Assembly: GCA_023251335.1 (NCBI GenBank)
Contig: JAHEZA010000094.1
Span: 1-7,843 of the forward strand
Source of the DNA: Chitinophagaceae bacterium
GTDB taxonomy: Bacteria; Bacteroidota; Bacteroidia; Chitinophagales; Chitinophagaceae
Reading direction: 5' to 3'
DNA: 7,843 nucleotides
In this document: positions 1-5,779 of the stretch, piece by piece
Layout of the letters: each line of letters opens with the position of its first letter
Numbering within the stretch: position 1 is the stretch's first letter
Program-made: the position numbers and the translations under genes
Notes under the pieces: generated by a model
The model's input: the letters and a program-made list of their open reading frames with translations, nothing else
What the model was told of the DNA's origin: nothing
The model's database searches: none

Positions 1-213
1 CTTGTTTGAAACATAAATATTTTTGTTTATTGAAACAATAAAATTTCCGTTATCCAGGAGTCACGGGCTTTTCAATATTCTACTTCAATATTTATTTACA
101 CAAAAAGATTTCCCTAGACCTTGAACGGTCACTTTGAATATTTCAAGGAAAATACATGCCAAAAAATGTTGGCTTTAGGCATAAGCCCTGATTAGGACCT
201 TGTGTTTTTCCCG

Positions 214-504
214 CTATCGGTTTAGTAAGAACGCTGCTGCTGAGATAGTAATGATACTGGCGGTTCCGAGAAGTTTTATAAAGCATTCCGCTCAGATAAG
301 AAAAAATCCCGCTGATACGTAATGACCGCCTGGCTCCATTGTTTACATATCCATTTTTGAAAAGGCTATAAATTTTGGTTCATTGGAAGTGTTATATAAA
401 ACGAACGCACAGCCTGCAACCAGGTTATAGTAAATATATAAATAGATTTCATTTTCTTTTTTAAAAATAAGTTGGAAAATAATGGTAGGGTTAACTTTGC
501 AGCA
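214..504 (-). pseudogene. Possible decayed membrane-protein gene remnant
   Basis: On the minus strand an open frame runs from 504 to a TAA at 343-345 and ends in residues FIAFSKMDM. A second frame then starts at an ATG at 339 and reads MEPGGHYVSAGFFLI, followed by a TGA (292-294). After that stop it continues in the same frame through a hydrophobic run, IKLLGTASIITISAAAFLL, to NR and a TAG at 214-216. The hydrophobic end followed by a short polar tail looks like the C-terminus of a membrane protein, and the two frames could be one gene split by a frameshift and a nonsense mutation. I do not recognise the family. AT-rich spacer DNA can give such a pattern by chance, so this is a weak call resting only on amino-acid composition. 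Confidence 0.18.
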
Positions 505-514
505 TTATCAAAAG

Positions 515-600
515 GTCAAAAGTTTGTATTAGTCCCTGCCATTAATTACTTGCTCCCAGTCAACTAGAATGTCTCTTTGGACTAATCAAAGGTTTTTGAC
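515..600. repeat. Imperfect inverted repeat, about 21-bp arms
   Basis: The left arm (515-535) and right arm (579-600) are near-perfect reverse complements. The inner 8 bases are exact (ATTAGTCC at 528-535 against GGACTAAT at 579-586). The CAAA block then matches after a one-base bulge, and the outer TTTTGAC / GTCAAAA block matches after a short mismatch. The arms enclose 43 bases with no further symmetry. Transcribed, this would form a long stem-loop. It could also be the ends of a tiny non-autonomous element or a regulator site. There is no target-site duplication that I can see immediately outside the arms. Confidence 0.5.
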
Positions 601-622
601 AGAGCAAGCTTTTTATAATTTG
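595..622 (+). promoter_or_regulatory. Weak candidate promoter upstream of the 44-aa ORF
   Basis: TTTG at 595-598 (inside TTGACA, 596-601) is followed by TATAATTTG at 614-622. This resembles the Bacteroidota -33 TTTG / -7 TAnnTTTG pattern with one extra base in the -7 element. The spacing is on the short side, and too short for a classical -35/-10 pair. The -33 part overlaps the right arm of the inverted repeat that ends at 600. Transcription would begin near 629, ahead of the small ORF at 685. This is a pattern match only. Confidence 0.2.
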
Positions 623-684
623 AAGAATTGTGTAGCAGTCAGGCTTAGCTGTTAAACACCCCCTTGGAATCATTGGGGGAAAGA

Positions 685-819
685 ATGACAAAGCAGATTC
701 AAAGCGGATTGCTCAATATGCATTTGAAAAGTATTCATCCATACTCTATAACCAAAAAAACCTGGCGTTCAGAGATGTTGGATCCGGAGATGTACGGAAA
801 ACGAATGAGGTACGCGTGA
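685..819 (+). CDS. Possible small basic protein, 44 aa, unknown function
   Basis: The ATG at 685 opens a 44-residue frame ending at TGA 817-819. It is preceded five bases upstream by a purine-rich GGGGGAAAGA that could act as a ribosome binding site. The product starts MTKQIQSGLL and ends DPEMYGKRMRYA. It carries eight Lys/Arg against three acidic residues, has no hydrophobic segment or signal peptide, and I recognise no family. The GGGGG of the putative binding site can pair with CCCCC at 659-663, so the start region may fold into a 5-bp hairpin. It converges on the cold-shock gene, whose stop is 56 bases away. It may be a real small gene, the C-terminal remnant of a longer one, or chance. 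Confidence 0.25.
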   Translation: MTKQIQSGLLNMHLKSIHPYSITKKTWRSEMLDPEMYGKRMRYA

Positions 820-875
820 ATTCTTTTGCCCAAAATTGAAAGGCAGTAAACAAATATTTATTCCGTTTTTCTAAT

Positions 876-1316
876 TTATTTTACCGCTTTCACATTGACC
901 GCGTTGGCCCCCTTTGCGCCCATTTCTACTTCAAAGCTAACTTTATTGTTTTCTTTTATTGGTTCAGTCAATGCATTAATGTGAACAAAAACGCTTTCCT
1001 GCGTTATCAGGTCTTTGATAAAGCCATAACCTTTTTCGGTGTTGAAGAAAGTAACGATTCCTGTGCGAATAAGATCTTCGGGGTTTGTTTCATGCTTTGG
1101 CACTCCCAGCTCAATGTCTTCGACGTTGACAACGATTTTCTTTCTTGGATCAGGTGGCTTTGAAGAAAGATTCCCATTTTCATCCAGGTATGCGTACATA
1201 CTTTCAAGATCAGAACTACTTTTATTCTCTTTCCGCTCCTGTTTTCTTTCCGCTTTTTCTTTTTTGATTTGTCGTTTTTTCTTTTCCCGTTCTTTTTTGT
1301 TCCATGTTTCAGGCAT
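876..1316 (-). CDS. Cold-shock-domain protein with basic N-terminal extension
   Basis: This is a 146-residue protein. Residues 84-146 form a single cold-shock domain (CSD, Pfam PF00313), an OB-fold that binds single-stranded RNA or DNA. Visible landmarks are GIVTFFN (86-92), RNP1 KGYGFI (95-100), RNP2 VFVHI (109-113) and the closing EMGAKGANAVNV. The usual Trp of the KWFN motif is Phe here. Ahead of the domain lies a strongly Lys/Arg/Glu-rich, probably helical or disordered segment (7-32), then a linker with YAYLDENGNL (41-50) and PPDP (54-57). Classic CspA proteins are about 70 residues, so this is roughly double. The same extended layout is familiar from Bacteroidota genomes. The likely role is an RNA chaperone or nucleic-acid-binding protein in the cytoplasm, with the basic tail adding affinity. 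Cold induction is not shown by the sequence. The ATG at 1316 has no strong Shine-Dalgarno upstream, as is usual for the phylum. Confidence 0.93.
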   Translation of the reverse strand: MPETWNKKEREKKKRQIKKEKAERKQERKENKSSSDLESMYAYLDENGNLSSKPPDPRKKIVVNVEDIELGVPKHETNPEDLIRTGIVTFFNTEKGYGFIKDLITQESVFVHINALTEPIKENNKVSFEVEMGAKGANAVNVKAVK

Positions 1317-1629
1317 AAATTATTTTCTGTTTTTATTTGAAAAATTCTTTTATTATTGGTTTAATAACCAGTAGCTATTAAACTAATTCAACGCTTAGTT
1401 TTCTCTCATGGACGTTGGAGGAGAGGGTTTAGATAAGTGCCAAAAGTAAATCACTAATAAGTCTAAAAGGAAATGTAGTATATAAACTGATGAAATTACA
1501 ACCCCAGATTCCTCCAAAGATAAGAGAATATTATTTCTAATATTCTACAAACATTTTGAAGGGTATTTTTTGTTTAAATCGGAATAAGATTTATGCTTAA
1601 AAAGATGTGTCGATTCCGGAGATGACTTG
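1317..1629. other. Intergenic region between cold-shock and lipoprotein genes
   Basis: This 313-base gap holds no convincing gene. It serves as leader and promoter region of the minus-strand cold-shock gene and as the 3' flank of the minus-strand lipoprotein gene. It contains a short TGGTT / AACCA hairpin (1357-1370), which would lie in the cold-shock leader, and a stronger AT-only hairpin at 1525-1546 (listed separately). I could not find an exact TAnnTTTG -7 element on the minus strand upstream of 1316. The only open frames on either strand are very short. Confidence 0.6.
1525..1546. repeat. Nine-bp perfect hairpin, possible terminator or regulatory stem
   Basis: The arms AGAATATTA (1525-1533) and TAATATTCT (1538-1546) are exact reverse complements around a TTTC loop. 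The hairpin is almost entirely A/T and has no T-tract on either side, so it is not a standard intrinsic terminator. It lies 84 bases beyond the lipoprotein stop on the minus strand and about 210 bases upstream of the cold-shock start. It could mark the 3' end of the lipoprotein transcript or be a protein-binding palindrome. The symmetry is certain, the function is not. Confidence 0.4.
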
Positions 1630-1968
1630 CTAACCGGGCTTTTTAAAGTCGGGGTTTGAATACATGGATTTATTGAACAGATAATATTTGCCGTCTTTGT
1701 AATTCTTCCAGTACCTATGCCCCATTACATCATAATAAAGCCTGCCATCAACGCTTTTAGAGGCCGCGCTGTCATTTACTGTAATAACTTTTGGAAAGTT
1801 GGCTTTTGGCTTTTTAACAACAGTTTTCGGTACCTCCTTTTCTACTTCAGTTGAAGTAGATGTGCTTGACGATGGATGAGATTTTTTGCCGCAGCTATTG
1901 AAAAATAATGCACCTAAAACAAAGACAAAAAAGATAAATGTGGATATTTTCCGGTCGAACTGATTCAT
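1630..1968 (-). CDS. Small predicted lipoprotein, 112 aa, unknown function
   Basis: The N-terminus has the features of a type II (lipoprotein) signal peptide: MNQFDRK, then a hydrophobic stretch (residues 10-23), then a lipobox FFNSC with the lipidated Cys at position 26. Residues +2 to +4 are GKK. They lack the acidic Bacteroidota lipoprotein export signal described for surface lipoproteins, so I infer a periplasm-facing location. A Ser/Thr- and Lys/Glu-rich linker (30-57) follows. A small C-terminal module (about 61-112) is rich in Tyr, Lys and Gly and includes GRLYYD, GHRYWKNY and DGKYYL. I do not recognise it as a named family. The ATG at 1968 was preferred over an in-frame TTG at 1998 because it puts the charged n-region right before the hydrophobic core. 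It lies 111 bases downstream of topA on the same strand and could share its transcript. Confidence 0.75.
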   Translation of the reverse strand: MNQFDRKISTFIFFVFVLGALFFNSCGKKSHPSSSTSTSTEVEKEVPKTVVKKPKANFPKVITVNDSAASKSVDGRLYYDVMGHRYWKNYKDGKYYLFNKSMYSNPDFKKPG

Positions 1969-2079
1969 TTTAGGTTTTTCTTTTTTACCACTTCCCAAAA
2001 ACTATGCCGCCTCAAAATTTACATGCTTGCCCATAAAAATTCTCAGGCCATAGTTGGTAGAGAAAGAATATAAATTTTT

Positions 2080-4656
2080 CTATTTCTTTTTGGCAACTTT
2101 TTTAGGAGCGGACTTTTTGGAAGCACTCTTTTTTACGACTTTTTTATCGAAAGCTTTCGGATCTTGTTGCAAAATCATTTTCTTTATATCCTCCAATTTC
2201 ATGACAGACAATTCTTCGGGAGTATATTTTCCTCCTTCAGGCTTGCTGGTTATTTTCAGCATTTTTTTCCCTACCCTGATAAAAGGGCCCCAACGCCCAT
2301 TCTCAATGCTAATCTTTTCTTCCGGCCACTGTTTGATATACCGGTTGGCTTCTTTTTCAATCTTTTTTCCGATCAATTCATTGCAATCTTTTTGTGAAAG
2401 GGCGTCAAAATTATAAGCGCGTGGAATATTTATAAAAAGATCATTCCATTTTATGAATGGCCCAAAACGTCCTTTGCCCTTTGTAATGGGCTTTTCATCG
2501 TAAAAACCTATTGGGGCGTCTTCTACCTGTTTTGCTTTTATAATTTCAATTGCTCTTGAAAGTTCTACATCTAATGGTTCTTCACCTTTTGGTATTGAAA
2601 CAAATTGCTCGCCCCATTTTACGTAGGGGCCAAATCTGCCCACATTTACAGAAACTTCGTTGCCTTCATACTCTCCTAATGTAAGCGGAAGTTTAAAAAG
2701 GTCCATTGCTTCATCTAGCGTGATCGTTTCAATACTTTGAGTGGCTTTTAGCTTGGCAAAACGTGGCTTTTCTTCATCTTCTGCCTGTCCTATCTGAACC
2801 ATCGGCCCATAACGTCCCATACGTGCGAATACTGGTTTTCCGGTTGCCTGGTCTGTTCCTAATTCACGCTCGCCTTTGGCGCGTTCTGCATTTTCCAGCG
2901 TATGTTCTACTGATTCATGAAATGGTTTATAAAATTCGCCTACCATTTTATTCCATTCTAATTTGCCTTCAGCAATTTTGTCGAACTCTTCTTCAATATT
3001 GGCTGTAAAGGAATAGTCCATTACGTTTTCAAAATGAAGGTCGAGGAAATCAGTAACTACCAGGCCAAGGTCGGTAGGAAAAAGTTTGCTTTTTTCCGCA
3101 CCTGTAATTTCGGATGTTTTTATGTTTGTAATGCTATTGTCTTTTGAAAGCCGTACAATCCTGATGTCGCGCTTTATCCCTTCTTTATCTCTTTTTTCTA
3201 CATAGCTTCTTTTGATAATAGTGCTGATCGTAGGTGCATAGGTACTTGGACGCCCTATTCCAAGTTCTTCCAGTTTTTTTACCAGAGAAGCTTCGGTATA
3301 TCTTGGTGCGTGGCGGGTAAATTTTTCGGTTGCAGTCATCTCTTCGAAATCCAACTGCTGATTTACCGTTAAGGGAGGAAGGCGACTTTCAATACCAATA
3401 TTTGAATTTTCATTTTCATCCTCATCATCATTCCCTTCATGATATACTTTCAAAAATCCATCAAATTTCAATACTTCACCTGTAGCGGTTAGTTCATCTT
3501 CAACCGTACTTATTTTTATTTTTGCGGTCGTCTTTTCAAGCACAGCATCGCTCATCTGGCTTGCAATGGTACGCTTCCATATTAGTTCATAAAGTCTTCC
3601 GGTTTCTGCATCATGTATCCTGCTTTCGCTCATGTCAGTTGGCCGTATGGCTTCATGGGCTTCCTGGGCACTTTCATTTTTATTTCTATAATTCTGAAGT
3701 TGAAGATATTTATCCCCGTAGATTTTCAGTATCTCATTTTTTATTTGATCTTTTGCCGTAGCGCTTAAGTTCACGCTATCCGTACGCATATAAGTAATCT
3801 TACCACTTTCATAAAGCTTTTGAGCAAGCAGCATAGTTTTGCTAACGCCATAACCCAATTTACGGCTGGCCTCCTGCTGCAACGTAGAAGTAGTGAACGG
3901 GGCGGCGGAAGAGCGTTTGCCAGGTTTTACAATAACATCTTTAACAGAGTATGCTGCGCCTTTACAACCGGATAAAAATTTTTCAGCTTCTTCAATAGTT
4001 CTGGTTCCACTATCTTCCGCCCTGAAGGAAATGCGCTTTCCTGAAACGTCTGTGGCTGCTAACGTGGCTTCAACTTTGAAACTGCTCTTTACTGCAAATT
4101 GGTTAATTTCTCTTTCTCTTTCAGCAATTAATTTTACTGCTACACTCTGAACTCTACCGGCGCTGAGACCTCCTTTCATTCCAATTTTTCTCCATAATAC
4201 TGGTGATAGCTCAAATCCCACAAGCCTGTCAAGCACCCGTCTTGCCTGTTGCGAATCCACGAGGTTCATATCTATGAATCTTGGATTTTGTACGGCAGCA
4301 TTGATAGCTGGTTTGGTTATTTCATGAAACACGATACGAGGCGTAGTATTCACATCTAATCCCAGCACTTCGGCGAGATGCCAGCTTATGCTTTCTCCTT
4401 CACGATCCTCATCCGATGCCAACCACACCTTATCGGCTTTTTTGGCGTATTGTTTGAGTTCCTTTACTACTTTCGCTTTTTCATCGGGCACTTTATATCT
4501 GGGTGCAAAATTGTTATTGATATCAATGCCCATATCATCTTTCTCAAGATCACGGATATGGCCGTAACAACTCTTTACCTCAAAATCGCTACCCAGGATT
4601 TTTTCTATTGTTTTAGCCTTTGCAGGAGACTCCACTATCAATAAATTTTTTGCCAT
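2080..4656 (-). CDS. topA: DNA topoisomerase I (type IA)
   Basis: This 858-residue protein relaxes negatively supercoiled DNA by transient single-strand breakage through a 5'-phosphotyrosine, keeping chromosomal supercoiling in balance in the cytoplasm. The Toprim domain (about 3-117) has the catalytic Glu9 in VESPAKAKTIE and the metal-binding SDEDREGE motif (Asp82, Asp84, Glu86). The catalytic core (about 130-580) has SAGRVQS (165-171), active-site Tyr289 with Arg291 in ITYMRTDS, HEAIRPT (334-340) and GIGRPSTYA (466-474). The E. coli enzyme ends in Cys4 zinc fingers. Here there are only three scattered cysteines, and the C-terminal part carries four repeats with cores GRYGPMV (614), GRFGPYV (673), GRFGPFI (729) and GRWGPFI (787), as in the Pfam Toprim C-terminal repeat (PF13368). 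A Lys/Ala/Ser tail (838-858) follows. There is an acidic patch at 410-416. The start ATG is fixed by the conserved N-terminus. It is essential in most bacteria and appears complete. Confidence 0.98.
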   Translation of the reverse strand: MAKNLLIVESPAKAKTIEKILGSDFEVKSCYGHIRDLEKDDMGIDINNNFAPRYKVPDEKAKVVKELKQYAKKADKVWLASDEDREGESISWHLAEVLGLDVNTTPRIVFHEITKPAINAAVQNPRFIDMNLVDSQQARRVLDRLVGFELSPVLWRKIGMKGGLSAGRVQSVAVKLIAEREREINQFAVKSSFKVEATLAATDVSGKRISFRAEDSGTRTIEEAEKFLSGCKGAAYSVKDVIVKPGKRSSAAPFTTSTLQQEASRKLGYGVSKTMLLAQKLYESGKITYMRTDSVNLSATAKDQIKNEILKIYGDKYLQLQNYRNKNESAQEAHEAIRPTDMSESRIHDAETGRLYELIWKRTIASQMSDAVLEKTTAKIKISTVEDELTATGEVLKFDGFLKVYHEGNDDEDENENSNIGIESRLPPLTVNQQLDFEEMTATEKFTRHAPRYTEASLVKKLEELGIGRPSTYAPTISTIIKRSYVEKRDKEGIKRDIRIVRLSKDNSITNIKTSEITGAEKSKLFPTDLGLVVTDFLDLHFENVMDYSFTANIEEEFDKIAEGKLEWNKMVGEFYKPFHESVEHTLENAERAKGERELGTDQATGKPVFARMGRYGPMVQIGQAEDEEKPRFAKLKATQSIETITLDEAMDLFKLPLTLGEYEGNEVSVNVGRFGPYVKWGEQFVSIPKGEEPLDVELSRAIEIIKAKQVEDAPIGFYDEKPITKGKGRFGPFIKWNDLFINIPRAYNFDALSQKDCNELIGKKIEKEANRYIKQWPEEKISIENGRWGPFIRVGKKMLKITSKPEGGKYTPEELSVMKLEDIKKMILQQDPKAFDKKVVKKSASKKSAPKKVAKKK

Positions 4657-4675
4657 AACGGTTCGTATTTTCCAA

Positions 4676-4700
4676 TTTCTGATCGTAATTTTTTCTGATC
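4676..4700. repeat. Nine-base direct repeat in the topA leader
   Basis: TTTCTGATC occurs at 4676-4684 and again at 4692-4700, a 16-base period (about one and a half helical turns). On the topA sense strand it reads GATCAGAAA twice. It lies 20-44 bases upstream of the topA start codon, within or just before the likely 5' leader. A related inverted copy, ATCAGAT, sits at 4718-4724. It could be a binding site for a regulator of topA. The repeat itself is certain, a function is not. Confidence 0.4.
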
Positions 4701-4771
4701 TTATTCAGACCAATGTATCAGATTATGTCGTTGCAATATTAGTTTAAAAATTAAAAATGAAATTTTAAATA

Positions 4772-4779
4772 CAAAATTA
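4772..4779 (-). promoter_or_regulatory. Candidate -7 element for topA
   Basis: The minus strand reads TAATTTTG here, an exact match to the Bacteroidota -7 consensus TAnnTTTG. No clear TTTG -33 element sits at the usual distance upstream. Transcription would start near 4765 and give topA a leader of about 110 bases that includes the direct repeat. In such AT-rich DNA a chance match is quite possible. Confidence 0.3.
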
Positions 4780-4800
4780 TGTTTTATAAAAGCGATTTTT

Positions 4801-4808
4801 TACCTTCG
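4801..4808 (+). promoter_or_regulatory. Candidate -7 element for the DUF2520 gene
   Basis: TACCTTCG matches TAnnTTTG at seven of eight positions on the plus strand. It would start a transcript near 4815, leaving a leader of about 155 bases before the ATG at 4970. A competing arrangement is TTG at 4924-4926 with TATTTTTTTG at 4945-4954, which would give a very short leader and would rule out the upstream ATG at 4934. The sequence alone cannot decide between them. Confidence 0.22.
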
Positions 4809-4969
4809 TCCCACTCCTTTAATTAACTGTCAGGAATTTTCTCGCATCCAATTTTTATGAAAGAAGACCCCAAATTATTTTTTTAAGAATTTAAGAATTC
4901 AATCAATAAGCCCCAATATAGTGTTGTGTATTAATGCTATGCGGTATTTTTTTGTTTAATATAATAAAA

Positions 4970-5737
4970 ATGAAAGTCGTAATGCTCGGCTCCGGGAATG
5001 CCGGTACTATTCTTTGTCAATTGATTGAAAAAGGTGGTCATAAGGTTGTGCAAGTGGTAAGCCGCAATGAAGATCATGCCGCGAAACTTGCTTCCTCTTT
5101 TAATGCCTCAACGGCTTCATTGAAATCGCCACGTTTTGCCGATGCGGATATTTATATAATAGCATTACATGATGCGGCGCTCGATCACATAGAAAAAATA
5201 CCGGCGCTGAAGGGTAAATTTGTGGTTCATACTGCAGGATCAATTTCTATCAATGCATTGAAAAGCTGTTCCGATTGTTATGGTGTGTTATATCCTCTTC
5301 AGTCTCTTTCAAAGTTTACGGATTCCATTCCTGAAGTACCATTCCTGGTAGATGGGAACACCCAGGAAGTGTTGCACAGAGTTATAGGTTTTGCAAAATC
5401 CTTGTCCCCTAATGTAACCGAAGCCGACGATGCCGAAAGATTAAACTATCATGTTTGCGCTGTGTTTGTAAACAATTTCACCAACCATCTTTTTGCGATT
5501 GCTGAAAAATTTTGTGAAAAGGAAAGGATTGAATTTAAAAACTTACTGCCATTAATAAATGAAACCATTCAAAGAACAGCTAAAATTTCTCCTTTTCTTA
5601 CACAAACCGGTCCCGCAATACGAAACGATACATTTACACTCAACCGCCATTTACAGGCACTTTCAAAGAATCCGGAGTTGAAATATCTTTACCTTAAACT
5701 TACCGAAAGCATTATGAAATTTCATGAAATAAAGTAA
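4970..5737 (+). CDS. Rossmann-fold / DUF2520 domain protein
   Basis: This 255-residue cytoplasmic protein combines an N-terminal NAD(P)-binding Rossmann domain (about 1-115) with a helical DUF2520 domain (about 120-250), the Pfam PF10727/PF10728 pair. The first strand runs straight into GSGNAG (7-12), the dinucleotide-binding glycine motif, and an Arg (R32) after the second strand (VVSRN) fits NADP preference. Further landmarks are YPLQS (108-112), LNYHVCAVFVNNFTNHL (158-174) and GPAIRND (214-220). The last two are typical of the helical domain and likely line the active-site cleft. The fold resembles pyrroline-5-carboxylate reductase and related dehydrogenases, but the substrate of this family is unknown to me. 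I chose the ATG at 4970 because the nucleotide-binding strand starts there. An in-frame ATG at 4934 would add 12 residues and spoil that layout. It is divergent from topA and convergent with the T9SS gene. Length is normal and no defect is seen. Confidence 0.88.
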   Translation: MKVVMLGSGNAGTILCQLIEKGGHKVVQVVSRNEDHAAKLASSFNASTASLKSPRFADADIYIIALHDAALDHIEKIPALKGKFVVHTAGSISINALKSCSDCYGVLYPLQSLSKFTDSIPEVPFLVDGNTQEVLHRVIGFAKSLSPNVTEADDAERLNYHVCAVFVNNFTNHLFAIAEKFCEKERIEFKNLLPLINETIQRTAKISPFLTQTGPAIRNDTFTLNRHLQALSKNPELKYLYLKLTESIMKFHEIK

Positions 5738-5757
5738 GAATTCAGTGAAGAGTTTGC

Positions 5758-5779
5758 ATTTCTTTTCCTGGGAAGAAAT
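5758..5779. terminator. Hairpin between convergent genes, possible bidirectional terminator
   Basis: ATTTCTT (5758-5764) and AAGAAAT (5773-5779) form a 7-bp perfect stem around an 8-base loop. It sits in the 42-base gap between the stop of the DUF2520 gene and the stop of the minus-strand T9SS gene. The position suits transcription termination in both directions. Neither side carries a clean T-tract, so it is not a textbook intrinsic terminator. Confidence 0.35.

Larger units (their letters stand above)
1..684. other. Intergenic or decayed region without a confident gene
   Basis: No long open frame survives on either strand. What can be seen: a 6-bp hairpin at 23-38 (TTGTTT / AAACAA, 4-base loop); a 9-base direct repeat TTCAATATT at 71-79 and 84-92; a hairpin with arms CCTTGAA (119-125) and TTCAAGG (142-148); overlapping short stems at 158-187; a minus-strand open stretch resembling decayed coding sequence (214-504, listed separately); and an imperfect inverted repeat (515-600, listed separately). 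None of the hairpins is followed by a clear T-tract, so I do not call terminators. The concentration of small repeats and broken frames fits a neutral or decaying spacer. An undetected small RNA cannot be excluded. Confidence 0.5.
4657..4969. other. Divergent promoter region between topA and the DUF2520 gene
   Basis: This 313-base intergenic region separates two genes transcribed away from each other. It is very AT-rich around 4738-4800. It holds -7-like elements on both strands (listed separately) and a 9-base direct repeat near the topA start (listed separately). The longest ATG frame on the plus strand is nine codons (4857-4886), so I see no gene. A second topA promoter candidate, TTG at 4734-4736 with TACATTGG at 4710-4717 on the minus strand, is weaker. 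Confidence 0.6.

Noticed and set aside
71..92. CRISPR-like or tandem array from the repeated TTCAATATT
   Set aside because: Only two 9-base copies four bases apart; too short and AT-rich to be an array.
1039..1374. Open frame of 111 codons on the plus strand
   Set aside because: It lies antisense to the cold-shock gene, and its Phe/Ser-rich product mirrors that gene's Lys/Glu-rich segment. It is a shadow frame.
1969..1998. Longer lipoprotein start at a TTG codon (1998)
   Set aside because: It would place ten charged residues ahead of an already complete signal peptide. The ATG at 1968 gives a normal lipoprotein start.
2041..2079. Terminator after topA (TCTC / GAGA outer stem with CCA / TGG inner stem, then a short T run on the minus strand)
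   Set aside because: The stem is only four plus three base pairs with internal mismatches, too weak to call.
2054..2416. Open frame of 120 codons on the plus strand
   Set aside because: Antisense to the topA C-terminus. The Phe-rich product reflects the Lys-rich tail read backwards.
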